NCBI RefSeq assembly: GCF_001613245.1 | Contig: NZ_BDBZ01000045.1 | Span: 1-64,000, forward strand | DNA from: Nocardia speluncae NBRC 108251 | Lineage (GTDB): Bacteria > Actinomycetota > Actinomycetes > Mycobacteriales > Mycobacteriaceae | Direction of reading: 5' to 3' | Length of the DNA stretch: 64,000 bases | Shown here: piece by piece, positions 1 to 9,053 of the stretch | How positions within the stretch are numbered: the first letter of the stretch is position 1 | Layout: each line of letters starts with the position of its first letter | Program-made: the position numbers and the translations under genes | Notes under the pieces: model-generated | What the model was told of the DNA's origin: nothing | Database searches by the model: none | Seen by the model: only the letters and a program-made list of their open reading frames with translations

Positions 1-1130
1 GCGAGGGCTACGAACTTCTGTGTATCGCGGAGCAGCCCGGCGCCGGGGACGTGCACGACCAGCCATTCCATGACCCCCAGCCCGGCCGGAGTCGCGGCGA
101 GGGCAGGCAGCGCGACCGCCGCCGCGGCGAGGACGAGCAGGATGCGGCGGGCGCGGGAGCGTTCGGGGTCGCCGTCCGCGGCCGCCACTCTGCGGATTCC
201 GAATGCGACGACGGCCAGCAGCAGGATGGTCGCGACCGCGGCCAGCGGTGTGGTGCGGGAACCGGGGACGGCGTCCGCGTTCCAGATTCCACCCAGCCCG
301 GCGAGACTGCCCACGGTGCCCAGCCAGGGTTCCGCGCGGGCGGCAAAGGCGGGCACACCCGCCGGGTCCGAAGGTTCGGCCGCGACCCCCGATACGGCGG
401 TGGCCAGCAGCCATGGCACACAGGCTGCCGCCACGAGTACGAGTACACCGGCCAACCGTCGCCCACCGGCAATCGTCACGGCGACGATTGCGCCCAGTAG
501 CGCGCCGGTGGGGGTGAGGCCTGCCGCGGCGAGGAGGCCGGCGAGCACGGCCCGGTTCCGGAAACTATCGGATCGGATGTGGGTTCCGGTCCGGTCAGCG
601 GAATGGGGATCGTCTGCGGTGGTGACCGGCGCAAGCGCGGAGTTGCCTCCGGAGCTCGTCCCACCGCGGCGAACCCGCAGGGCTGCCGTGGCGATCCAGG
701 GTAGGGCCGCATATCCGGTGAGCAGGCTCCAATGTCCTTGCAGGAGGCGTTCGGCGACGTAGGGATTCCAGACCGTGAGAGTGGTGGCGACCAGTTGCGC
801 GGCGAGCGGCGCACGCAGCAGGTCGCGGGCCAGGAGTGCGGCGCCGTAGCCGGCCGCCCAGAGCGCGGCCACCAGGATCGCCTTGACCACCACGCCGCCG
901 TCGACGAGTACCGAAAGTGTGGCGAGCAGGGCGTCCTGCGGTACGGCCCGGGGGGCCGCGTCGCCCAGGCCGAGCGCGGTATCTGTGAGGTAGGAGCGGG
1001 GGGTGCTCACGGCATCGCGGAGCAGAAGATATCCGGATCGCAGGAGCGGTGCGGTGATCAGGAGTGTGAGCAGCAGGCTGTATCCGGCCGGGAGCCACCG
1101 TGTCCACCGGCCCGCTCGTTGTGCACCCAC
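1..1130 (-). CDS. GT-C-like polytopic membrane protein, 3' end cut by window edge
   Basis: I translated this frame by hand, because its stop codon lies left of the window. It is open from GTG at 1130 (starting MGAQRAGRWTRW) and reads into a clearly membrane-embedded protein of at least 376 residues with several hydrophobic helices (for example GYSLLLTLLITAPLLR and LLGAIVAVTIAGG). A motif WNPYVAERLLQGHW (about residues 120-133) and a late LLRDTQKFVALA stretch resemble the pLR-x-x-x-K loop seen in the neighbouring AftD, so a GT-C fold glycosyltransferase or related scaffold is likely. An in-frame TGA lies nine bases upstream of the codon chosen, so the start cannot move far. It is divergent from the flippase gene, 77 bp apart, which suggests a shared promoter region and a common envelope-glycan role. 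The exact reaction is unknown. Confidence 0.7.
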   Translation of the reverse strand, partial: MGAQRAGRWTRWLPAGYSLLLTLLITAPLLRSGYLLLRDAVSTPRSYLTDTALGLGDAAPRAVPQDALLATLSVLVDGGVVVKAILVAALWAAGYGAALLARDLLRAPLAAQLVATTLTVWNPYVAERLLQGHWSLLTGYAALPWIATAALRVRRGGTSSGGNSALAPVTTADDPHSADRTGTHIRSDSFRNRAVLAGLLAAAGLTPTGALLGAIVAVTIAGGRRLAGVLVLVAAACVPWLLATAVSGVAAEPSDPAGVPAFAARAEPWLGTVGSLAGLGGIWNADAVPGSRTTPLAAVATILLLAVVAFGIRRVAAADGDPERSRARRILLVLAAAAVALPALAATPAGLGVMEWLVVHVPGAGLLRDTQKFVAL

Positions 1131-1207
1131 GGCCAGTCACCCTACGTTCGCGGGTCCGGGCGGGGCGGACCGGTCCACTCGGCGCCCCGGGTGGGAGACT
1201 TGCCCGC

Positions 1208-2578
1208 GTGCAGTTCGTTCGCCGTCTTCCCGCCGTGGCGGACATTACCCTGGTCACGGCGGGGGCGATGACCGCGAATATCGCGAGTTATCTGCTCCAG
1301 CTGTTGGCCGGTCGCTGGCTGGGTGTGGCCGGGTACAGCGAATTCGCCAGCCTGCTGGCCGTCCAGCTGCTGTGTGCGGTACCGGCGCTGGCCCTGCAGA
1401 ACGTGGTGGCCCGCGAACTCGTGCACGGATCCGATATCGCTGCACTACGGGCGCTGCGCTGGCGGTGTGCGGTACTGGTGGCGGCCGCGGTGGTGGTACT
1501 GGTTCCGGTGGTGAGTGTGCTGCTGGATGTGGGTGTCGCGGCAGCCGCGGCCGCGCTGGGTTCGGCGCCTGCCCTGGTTGTTCTGGCGGGTGAGCAGGGT
1601 GTGCTGCAGGGACAGAAACGGTTCCGGGGACTCGCGGTGGTGTTGGGGGTGACCGGTATCGCGAAGGTTGTTCCGGCGCTGGTGGTGCTGGCCGTGGGGG
1701 GCGGTGCCACGGCGGCACTGTGGGCGGCGGCGGGCGGTGTCGCCGCAGCGGCGGTGTACGGGCGGATGGTCGCCGGGCCGGGCCGTGTGTACACGACCGG
1801 GGACCATGGCGAGACACCGGCAGTGCAAGCGCGCGGTGATTCCGCATCTTCAGGGACTACGCCGGCGGCCGAGGTTCCGATGGGCGCCGGGATCACGGGC
1901 GACGATGGCGCCGCGCGATCGAAGCAGGCGAGTACCGGCAACGCGATATCCGATACCGGATCGGGTGTGAATCCGGGGCTGGCGGATGTGGCCGCGGTGT
2001 TGCGGGCGGCGCAGGTGCAGGCGGCATTGATGGCGCTGTCGTCGGCCGATCTGATCGTGGTCCGGATGGTGCTCGAGGAACCCGATGCCAGCCGGTATGC
2101 GCTGGGCACCATTGCTACCAAGATCGCGTTCTGGCTACCGCAGGCAGTAGGTGTGGTGTTGTATCCGCGGATGGCGCAGCCGGCGTCGTCCGGTTCGGCG
2201 ATACGTTCGGCGCTCGCGGTGCTCGCTGGTATCGGGGTGGTCGCGGTGTTCGGTGCGGCGATGGCGGCTCCGCTGGCGCCGTTGCTGGCCGGTCGCGACT
2301 ATGCCCCGGTCCAGGGCTTGCTGTGGTTGTTCGCGCTGCACGGTGCGATTCTGGCCGTTCTCCAGGGCGCGCTGCTCTCCGCGATCGCCGTGAACCGGAC
2401 GGCATTGGCCACGCTGGCCTGGGTGGGATTGGTGCTCGAGGTGGTGTTGATGCTGGTAGTGGCGAATTCCGTCACCGGCCTCATCATGATCGCCGCGCTC
2501 GTCGCCGGCGCGACCACCGCGCTGGTGGCGCTGCTCGTCATTCGGGCGGCGCAGCGTCCGGCCGTTGCTGCCGTGTGA
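1208..2578 (+). CDS. Polysaccharide/oligosaccharide flippase-like membrane protein
   Basis: A 456-residue multi-pass protein with the look of the MOP (Wzx/MATE-like) exporter superfamily. It has an opening amphipathic start, about a dozen Ala/Val/Leu-rich helices, and the typical 'LLSAIAVNRTALATLAWVG' segment near the C-terminus. I chose GTG 1208 (VQFVRRLPAVADI) because the longer reading frame begins inside the divergent promoter with a non-membrane, Arg/Pro-rich lead. A hydrophilic insert of about 60 residues (roughly residues 205-265, with Ser/Thr/Gly/Asp) interrupts the helices and is probably a cytoplasmic or periplasmic loop. The 3' end overlaps the 3' end of aftD by 41 bp on the opposite strand. 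With a GT-C-like gene divergent to it and AftD next door, export of a lipid-linked cell-wall glycan precursor is a reasonable inference, but the substrate is not visible. Confidence 0.7.
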   Translation: MQFVRRLPAVADITLVTAGAMTANIASYLLQLLAGRWLGVAGYSEFASLLAVQLLCAVPALALQNVVARELVHGSDIAALRALRWRCAVLVAAAVVVLVPVVSVLLDVGVAAAAAALGSAPALVVLAGEQGVLQGQKRFRGLAVVLGVTGIAKVVPALVVLAVGGGATAALWAAAGGVAAAAVYGRMVAGPGRVYTTGDHGETPAVQARGDSASSGTTPAAEVPMGAGITGDDGAARSKQASTGNAISDTGSGVNPGLADVAAVLRAAQVQAALMALSSADLIVVRMVLEEPDASRYALGTIATKIAFWLPQAVGVVLYPRMAQPASSGSAIRSALAVLAGIGVVAVFGAAMAAPLAPLLAGRDYAPVQGLLWLFALHGAILAVLQGALLSAIAVNRTALATLAWVGLVLEVVLMLVVANSVTGLIMIAALVAGATTALVALLVIRAAQRPAVAAV

Positions 2579-5500
2579 TCGGCGGCAGTGCCGCCAGACC
2601 CACCGCGATCACCGCGACCAGTGCGGGTACCTGGACCCAGAGTGAATCACCCATATAGCCGCCCGGCATCCGCCAGGGCCCGGTCGACAGTGCGGCCGCC
2701 GATACCGCGGTGCCGATTCCGGCGACTGCCGCCAGGGCCCGCCGCGGCAGCCGCGGTACGAACCGCAGAACCGCCAGACCTGCGACCGTGAGCACGGTGG
2801 CGGTGGGGCCGGCGATCACCGTGGCCGCGGCCGTCAGCGCCGTCGCGCCTACTGCCCACGGTGTACGCCACACCTGCACCGGGACGGCCGGATCGTGGCG
2901 GCGCCCACGCGGAACAGCAAGGGCGAGTAGCGGTATCAGCAGCAATAGGCCACCGGAGATGGCTACCCGGTACCAGGTATCGATCGGGAAAGACACTGTC
3001 ACCGGTCCGGCGGCGCCGGCGGGTAGCAACCAGCCCTGCTGCCAGCCGTTCACGACGACGGGTTCGAGTTCCTGCCCGTCGGCGGTTTGGGCCCGCCAGC
3101 CGATATTCGTGCTGAGCGCGAGGGTGAGCAGCTGGGTTCCGGTATCGGCGACGGGCGCCGCGGGCTGGGGGCCGGTCAGGCGCAATCGGTCGACGAAGAA
3201 CAGTTCGGTCGGTGCGACCAGCACATCCACCTCACCTGCGGGCAATGAAACCGGCTGGGGCGCACCGGGTTCTGTGTCCGCCACCGGCGTCGCGGTGAGG
3301 TCGGCGCAGGTCTGTGCGGGAACGGGTGCGCCGGATCGTAGTTCGCCGGCGGTGGCGGTGATGCTGGTTCGCACCAGGCGCCCGCCGGCCGCGACGGTGG
3401 GCCCGCTATCGCAGCCCACGGTGACGATCCGGTCGTCCGGTGCGGGTGGCGGATACTGCGGGCCCAGGACGTTCACCTCGGCCAGCCCGGCAGGTTGGGC
3501 CTGGTGGTAGCCCAGGGCTGTCCGGTCCAGGACCGATTCCCAGCTGCGGATACTCAGTTCGATCCGATCGGTCACCGTGGGGTGCAGGTCGATCCGGGAC
3601 ACCTCGTCCGGGTCTTCGAGCTCGCGGATCTGCGGACCGTTGCCGAGGTTCACCGCCACGGAGGTCGGGGCGGCAGGCAACCCGCCGAGCGAGGGCGTCA
3701 GCTCGAGCCCGGTCACCAGTGCAGGTTCGGGAAGTTCGATGGTCAGCGTGGGTTTCGGACCGCGGGTATCGCGGGCGGTCTCTTCGGGGGCCGTCCAGCT
3801 GGTACCCGGATCGCCGTCGGTGGCGGCGAAGGCCGAGCCGCGTAGGTCGCCGACATCGGATGCACCGCGCGCCACCGGTCGCGCCGGATCGGTCAGCAGC
3901 GCTTCCAGCGCGGGTCCCTGCCGCGGCCGGACGGTGAGCTGCGGATCGACCGTCACCGGCGCGGGCACCGAAAGCGTGCGGCTGAACGCGCCCATCTCCT
4001 CCGGTGCCAGCGCCAGGCCCTTCCCGCATCGCACACGATCGGGGGCGTCGAAACAGGCGTTGCGGCCGGGGAATTCCTGTCCGAGGTCCCAGCCGGCCAC
4101 CGTGGCGCCCGGCGGTGGTTCCGGAAGTACTGTGCGGTGCCGGATATCGACCGGGACGGGGAGCTCGGGTACCGAGTAATCCTCGACGGCCAGTTCGCTG
4201 ATCCCGAATTGGCCACCCGTACTGCCGCGTTCGGTCTGCCGCGCCGTGATCTTCACCCAGTCGGTCGATCCCACCGGCAGCGCCACCGAAACCGGTTCAC
4301 CGGGTTTACCGATCCGGGCGGAGACACTGCCGTTGTTGGTGCGCACCTCCACCCATTTCACCGGGTCGCCGATGGCGGCGGGCGTAGTGGTGAAACGTAG
4401 TAACCCGGACTTGAACGGTTCGTCCATATCGAGCCGCAACCATTGGCCGAGAGCGTATTCCGTCGCATTACTGATCCAGGCGGTAGCGGGGTCGCCGTCC
4501 ACGGTCGCCGCGGTCGAATTACCCGGTGCGGCACCACCGATCTGGGTGGCGTCGGCGGCCGAACTGGACGCGGTGACGGTGGCTCCGGTCCATTCGCCGC
4601 GGACCGGCTCGGTACCGGGGACCTGGTAATCCGGTACGAGGTTGTGCGTGCGGCGCGCGTCGTCGGGGGCGCGCAACGCGGAGTTGTGGTTGTCGACCTT
4701 GCCGAAATCGGTTTCCCGGTCCATCGGGGTATCGGTCACCGTGACCGGGCCCACCGGCAGGCCCGCGGCGGCGGCGTCGGCGTCGAGCAGGGTCGGTTCG
4801 TGGGATGTGGCGGGGTCGCGGTGGAGTCGTTCCAGTACCTCGGGTCCGCCCTGCACCCTCGGGACCGAGGCGAGCGGAACGGTGTATGCCCCGGGGAATT
4901 CGGCGGGTGCGCCGGTGCCGCTGTGTACCTCGGCAGGGGTCCCCGGCGCCGGAGTTTCGACGCGATAGATCTCCACCGCCGGATACTCCGGCCGCAGATC
5001 GGCGTCGACCACGAATTCGTCATTATCGGAACTGTGTTCGATCGGCTCGCCGAACTCCGCGACCTTACGCAGCCCCGGCGACCCCTCCACCGCGCTGTGC
5101 GCCAGCAGCGGCCGGGTCGACCGCGAGGTGTCCGGATCCAGATCGTTGCGCAGCACCAGCACCCCGATGCCCTGTCCGCGCAGCGCGGGTGCCAGACCGG
5201 CCGAGGGTCGGCCGTCAGCGATGAGCCGCTGCACCGAATCCATGGCGCGGATGGTTCCCGGCGGATTCAACGGGACCGCATCCCGCACCGCCCACGGGGT
5301 CTCGGCCAGCGCCTGCAACGGTTCGTCCCTGGTCAGACCCCAGACCTGGCTGCCGAAAGGCGCGCCCGGCACCACCAGTGCCCGGGTATCGGCGGCATTG
5401 TCGCGTAACCAGCCGGCGGTCTGCTGCCAGTAGCCGGGCACCTCGTCGTAGGCACCCCGCGGCGCGAGTTTGCCGGTCCAGGCCAGGGAGGTGGATAGCG

Positions 5501-6803
5501 CGAGCGCGGCCAGGATCAGCATCGCCACCGCGACCCGGCGGTCGTGATGCGGGTTGGCGAACGCTGTCCGCCACTGGCCGGAGCGCACCGAACCGGGCAG
5601 CGGTACCCGGGCCAGCAGTTGTGCGAGACCCAGTACCAGCGGTAGCCGGATCAGGGGTTCCAGTTTGTGGACATTGCGCAGCGGCGCGCCGCCGGAGTCG
5701 AGGAAGATACGGACGGATTCGGCGAACGGGCCGCCCAGCTGGCCCACATAACCCGCGCAGATACCGGTGAGCCCCACACACAGGATGAACACCAGCCGGC
5801 CGCGTCCGGGCATCGAACGCAGCGCCAGTCCCGCCATCCCCGCGGCGGCGAGCAGACCGGTGGCCAGCACGGCGGCGGGCTGGGTGACCAGTACCGCGCC
5901 CGCGATCCGCTCCGGCGAGACGAACGGGGTCCAGCTGTCGGTTCCACGCAGCACTTCCCCCAGCGACGCCCACTGCGTGGTGACACCGGACGATTCGATG
6001 TAGTCGAGGAACGGCGGGCTCACTCGGCCGAGCAGCAGCAGCGGCACCGCCCACCAGGCGACCGCCAGCACGAGCAGCGGCACCCAGGCCAGGGTGAATC
6101 GCCACCAGGCCCGGTTGGGCCGGTAACTGGCCCACCACAGCAGCGCGGGCAGGAACGCCGCCACTGTCGCGACCGCGTTCACCGCGCCCATCAGCGCCAA
6201 GGCCAGCGCACTTCCGGCCGGCGACCGGGCACCACCGCGCCGGCGTTGCCGGTAGGCCGTACCGAGTGCGGCGGGTGCGAGCAGTACCCACGGCGCCAGC
6301 ATCATGGGCAGGGTTTCGGAGGAGATGGATCCGAGGGTGGTGAGCACCCGCGGGGACAGCGCATACGCGGCAGCGGCGATGATCCGCGCTCCGCGTGTGC
6401 CGATACCCAGGGTTTCGCAGAGCTTGACAACACCCCAGAACCCGGCGAGCAGCAGCAGCGCCCACCAGACCCGCTGGGTCAGCCAGGCAGGAATCGAAAG
6501 GAGATCACCCAGCGCGAAGAACGCGCCGTGCGGGAAGAAGTAGCCGTAGGCCTGGTTCTGGACCTGCCCCATCGGGGCCTGGCTGCTCCACATATGCGCG
6601 GCGCGGCCCAGGAAGCCGAGCGGGTTTTCGGCCAGGTCGTATTTGGTGTCGGCGACGGTGAGTCCGGGGGCCTGCAGGAATGTGAGCAGGAAGGCGATAA
6701 CGGCCGATCCGGCGAACCACCGCGGTCCCAGCCGGTCGGTGGCGTCGAGGGTGCCGCCGGTTTCCGCGCGCGGCGAGGCGGCGGTTTCGGACTGCTCGGG
6801 CAC
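2538..6803 (-). CDS. aftD: Alpha-(1->3)-arabinofuranosyltransferase AftD
   Basis: At 1421 residues it matches the size of mycobacterial AftD, the large GT-C enzyme that adds arabinofuranose branches from decaprenyl-phospho-arabinose to arabinogalactan and lipoarabinomannan. The N-terminus holds the first membrane helix followed by the loop ADTKYDLAENP (residues 51-61), where GT-C enzymes place their catalytic acid. About eleven helices follow, then the LRNVHKLEPLIRLPL motif (near residue 375). A long extracytoplasmic part with F5/8-type (carbohydrate-binding) modules follows, recognisable by 'DGDPATAWISN' and 'DGDPGTSWTAP'. The last 120 residues are again membrane helices. The start is GTG at 6803. 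The small gene just upstream on the same strand is its usual partner, with 68 bp between them. The order aftD, small protein, then lpqI and TetR nearby matches my recollection of Rv0236c-Rv0238. Confidence 0.93.
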   Translation of the reverse strand: MPEQSETAASPRAETGGTLDATDRLGPRWFAGSAVIAFLLTFLQAPGLTVADTKYDLAENPLGFLGRAAHMWSSQAPMGQVQNQAYGYFFPHGAFFALGDLLSIPAWLTQRVWWALLLLAGFWGVVKLCETLGIGTRGARIIAAAAYALSPRVLTTLGSISSETLPMMLAPWVLLAPAALGTAYRQRRRGGARSPAGSALALALMGAVNAVATVAAFLPALLWWASYRPNRAWWRFTLAWVPLLVLAVAWWAVPLLLLGRVSPPFLDYIESSGVTTQWASLGEVLRGTDSWTPFVSPERIAGAVLVTQPAAVLATGLLAAAGMAGLALRSMPGRGRLVFILCVGLTGICAGYVGQLGGPFAESVRIFLDSGGAPLRNVHKLEPLIRLPLVLGLAQLLARVPLPGSVRSGQWRTAFANPHHDRRVAVAMLILAALALSTSLAWTGKLAPRGAYDEVPGYWQQTAGWLRDNAADTRALVVPGAPFGSQVWGLTRDEPLQALAETPWAVRDAVPLNPPGTIRAMDSVQRLIADGRPSAGLAPALRGQGIGVLVLRNDLDPDTSRSTRPLLAHSAVEGSPGLRKVAEFGEPIEHSSDNDEFVVDADLRPEYPAVEIYRVETPAPGTPAEVHSGTGAPAEFPGAYTVPLASVPRVQGGPEVLERLHRDPATSHEPTLLDADAAAAGLPVGPVTVTDTPMDRETDFGKVDNHNSALRAPDDARRTHNLVPDYQVPGTEPVRGEWTGATVTASSSAADATQIGGAAPGNSTAATVDGDPATAWISNATEYALGQWLRLDMDEPFKSGLLRFTTTPAAIGDPVKWVEVRTNNGSVSARIGKPGEPVSVALPVGSTDWVKITARQTERGSTGGQFGISELAVEDYSVPELPVPVDIRHRTVLPEPPPGATVAGWDLGQEFPGRNACFDAPDRVRCGKGLALAPEEMGAFSRTLSVPAPVTVDPQLTVRPRQGPALEALLTDPARPVARGASDVGDLRGSAFAATDGDPGTSWTAPEETARDTRGPKPTLTIELPEPALVTGLELTPSLGGLPAAPTSVAVNLGNGPQIRELEDPDEVSRIDLHPTVTDRIELSIRSWESVLDRTALGYHQAQPAGLAEVNVLGPQYPPPAPDDRIVTVGCDSGPTVAAGGRLVRTSITATAGELRSGAPVPAQTCADLTATPVADTEPGAPQPVSLPAGEVDVLVAPTELFFVDRLRLTGPQPAAPVADTGTQLLTLALSTNIGWRAQTADGQELEPVVVNGWQQGWLLPAGAAGPVTVSFPIDTWYRVAISGGLLLLIPLLALAVPRGRRHDPAVPVQVWRTPWAVGATALTAAATVIAGPTATVLTVAGLAVLRFVPRLPRRALAAVAGIGTAVSAAALSTGPWRMPGGYMGDSLWVQVPALVAVIAVGLAALPPITRQQRPDAAPPE

Positions 6804-6871
6804 CGTGGGTCAGGCGTTCGGCGTCCCCGCCGCGACCACCGGGCGGGGACGTAGCGGGTTCGGGAGGGGTC

Positions 6872-7042
6872 TCAGCGCTTGCCGTATTCGACGTTGTTGA
6901 GCAGCGAACTGTCGGCGTTACCGCTGCGATCCACTTCGGGGCGGGTGTTCTGCTGCACTGCGGCGGTGATGGCGAAGACCGCGATCGCGCCCAGCAGGGC
7001 ACCGCCCACCGCACTTGCAATACCGGGGACAGCAAACTTCAT
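6872..7042 (-). CDS. Small membrane protein upstream of aftD (DUF2613 type, Rv0236A-like)
   Basis: A 56-residue protein beginning MKFAVPGIASAVGG, with one hydrophobic helix (GIASAVGGALLGAIAVFAITAAV) and a short polar tail ending NNVEYGKR. I chose ATG 7042 over the longer frame because the extra 29 residues are Arg/Trp-rich and unlike a membrane or secretory start. Small proteins of this kind lie directly upstream of aftD across mycolata. The role is not known; a single-pass or signal-anchored accessory of AftD is an inference from conserved adjacency. Confidence 0.8.
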   Translation of the reverse strand: MKFAVPGIASAVGGALLGAIAVFAITAAVQQNTRPEVDRSGNADSSLLNNVEYGKR

Positions 7043-7187
7043 CGCAGCACTCCAAACTCGACGCAGGCAGTATCCGGGCCAACCTAGCAGTATCGCGCCG
7101 GTCCGGAAACGTACAGTCCGGCGTTTCACCCTACTGGGTGCAGCCGGGCGGCGGCGACCGCCGGTCCAGCGCTGCCGGTGCGCGCCG

Positions 7188-8279
7188 TCACTCCCGCCCG
7201 ACCGGAATATCCAGGGCGTCGAGCAGGGTGTGCAGTTTGCTCGTCGTCTCGTCCAGCTCGGCCTGCGGTTGCGATGCCGCGACGATTCCGCCGCCGGCCC
7301 AGGCTCGCAGGGTCAGCCTGTCGGCCGATAGTTGCGCACTGCGGATGGCGACCACCCAGCACCCGTCGCCGCTCGAATCGCACCAACCGACCGCACCGCC
7401 GTAGAACCCGCGGTCCTCTTCGTGGGTGGTGATGTATTCGAGCGCCTGGGCGGTGGGAGTGCCGCAGACCGCCGGGGTCGGATGTAGTAGCAGCGCGAGT
7501 TCCAGGGCGGTGGGCGCAGGATCACGCAGCACGCCGTGGACCGGGGTGCCCAGATGCCAGACGTCGCGGGTGCTGACCAGTTGTGCGCGCGGCGGCACAC
7601 TGATCCGCGCGCACACCGGGTTCAACCGCTCGATGATCCAGTCGACGACGAACGCGTGCTCGGCCTGGTTTTTTGTACTCGCCGCCAGCCGCTGCGCCTG
7701 AGCGTTGTCCGCTTCGGGGTCGGGCAGTCTGGGCAGTGTTCCGGCCAGCGGATACACCGCGACCGATGTTCCGGTGCGCTGGACCAGGGTCTCCGGGCTC
7801 GCACCCACCAGCACCGCGCCGGTGTTTCCCGCGGAAGTCGAGTCCACGGCGAAAACATTCGCGTGCGGATGCCTGGTGAGCAGGTGCGCGGCGAGGATCT
7901 GTGGATCGAGGGCGGTATCGGCCGTGGCCAGCACCGACCGCGCGGCGACCACTTTGCGTAGCGGTTGTCGGGGGTCGGCGAGGATTCCGATCAGCCGCGC
8001 GACCCGTTCGCGATGCTCGTCCGGGGAAGGGTGTTCGCTCACTACTCGTATGCGGGGGAGTGCGGGCAGCGCGGCCGGCCGCCACGGTCCCGCGGTGTGG
8101 GAGAAGCCGGTGGGCTCGATCAGTGCGGCAGGACGGCGTGGGTCGAACGGGAGGGCTCCGGTGATCGCCGCGGTGCCGGCGTGCAGGGCGTCGACGGCCT
8201 GCCACGGATCGTGGAACGCGTTGCGTACGCCGCTTGCGCGAACCACGCTGTCGGGTCGTGCCAGCAGGAACCCCGTCAT
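7188..8279 (-). CDS. entC: Isochorismate synthase (EntC/DhbC family)
   Basis: A 363-residue chorismate-utilising enzyme converting chorismate to isochorismate for siderophore (salicylate/2,3-DHB) or menaquinone synthesis. Family signatures in order are KVVAARSVL (the conserved Lys region), VGASPETLVQR, YPLAGTLPR, LHPTPAVCGTPTAQAL, FYGGAVGW and LRAWAGGGIVAASQP. The start is MTGFLLARP at 8279; the longer frame adds 46 low-complexity Arg/Pro residues. No salicylate synthase or men gene lies nearby, so the downstream pathway cannot be decided here. The length fits EntC rather than the longer MenF or the salicylate synthase MbtI. It stands alone on the minus strand, about 145 bp downstream of the small aftD partner and 156 bp from the stress-protein gene. 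Confidence 0.85.
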   Translation of the reverse strand: MTGFLLARPDSVVRASGVRNAFHDPWQAVDALHAGTAAITGALPFDPRRPAALIEPTGFSHTAGPWRPAALPALPRIRVVSEHPSPDEHRERVARLIGILADPRQPLRKVVAARSVLATADTALDPQILAAHLLTRHPHANVFAVDSTSAGNTGAVLVGASPETLVQRTGTSVAVYPLAGTLPRLPDPEADNAQAQRLAASTKNQAEHAFVVDWIIERLNPVCARISVPPRAQLVSTRDVWHLGTPVHGVLRDPAPTALELALLLHPTPAVCGTPTAQALEYITTHEEDRGFYGGAVGWCDSSGDGCWVVAIRSAQLSADRLTLRAWAGGGIVAASQPQAELDETTSKLHTLLDALDIPVGRE

Positions 8280-8435
8280 GCTCCGACCGTAGCCCGTCCC
8301 GAGAGACCTGGGCCCGTGACCACACCGAGGCCCTGATCTCGCGGGACGAATCGGTGCGCGGTATGGGTTGTGCCGTCGCCGGCCGGCCGAGCGTGCACTT
8401 TTCGAGGTTGTGGCCATGTGCGATGGCCCGCAACG

Positions 8436-8948
8436 TCAGGTTTCGGTGCGCCGGCTGTGCCCGTTGCCCGGCGTGCGATCCGGCGGCACCGGTGGTACCA
8501 GGAAGACCGGGCGATGGCAGTGCTTGAGCACCGCGTCGGCCACACTGCTGTGCACCAGGGCACGCAGCCCGGTGGCTCCGCGGGTACCGGCGACGATGAT
8601 GTCGACATCGAGTTCGTCGGCGACCTCGACGATCGCGTGCCAGATGGTGCCGGTGGATTCCTGGGTGCGGGCTTCGGCATTCAACCCTGCCAATCCCGCG
8701 AGGTGTGCACCTTCGGCGTTGATATCGCGGGCCGCCGTATAGGCGATATCTTCCATCTCCTCGTCCGGCACCCATTCGGGTTGCACCATCCCGGAGATTC
8801 CCGAAATGCGGGCTGCCTGGAGCACCATCGGTTCCCAGGCGGTGAGCACCACTGCTCTGTTCGCGCTGAGGAAGCGCCCCGCGTATTCGATCGCGCGTTT
8901 GGCGTGTTCGGACCCGTCGTAGGCGATGAGCATCAGATCGCAGGGCAT
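8436..8948 (-). CDS. Universal stress protein (UspA family)
   Basis: A single-domain USP of 170 residues. It opens with the first beta strand and Asp, MPCDLMLIAYDGSEHAKRA, and ends with the ATP-binding signature G-x2-G-x9-G(S/T)-like GTRGATGLRALVHSSVADAVL (near residue 125), followed by the strand PVFLVPP. The ATP-binding glycines are present except that the last position is Ser-Ser rather than Gly-Ser, so nucleotide binding is likely but not certain. ATG 8948 was chosen because homology-like sequence begins there; the longer frame runs into the lpqI promoter. It is divergent from lpqI with 105 bp between starts. Proteins of this type respond to hypoxia, starvation or redox stress; no regulator site was recognised. 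Confidence 0.88.
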   Translation of the reverse strand: MPCDLMLIAYDGSEHAKRAIEYAGRFLSANRAVVLTAWEPMVLQAARISGISGMVQPEWVPDEEMEDIAYTAARDINAEGAHLAGLAGLNAEARTQESTGTIWHAIVEVADELDVDIIVAGTRGATGLRALVHSSVADAVLKHCHRPVFLVPPVPPDRTPGNGHSRRTET

Positions 8949-9053
8949 GGCGACCTCCGAGGCGGAGTCGGCGAGAAGATGATTCCAGATTACCTCTGTC
9001 CCGAAACCGATCCGAGCTTTCCACGCGTGCGGCACGCGGGATACCGTTCAACG

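Noticed and set aside
5667-6854. 395-codon plus-strand frame opposite aftD
   Set aside because: Gln/Arg/Gly-rich shadow of the AftD membrane region, with no recognisable feature.
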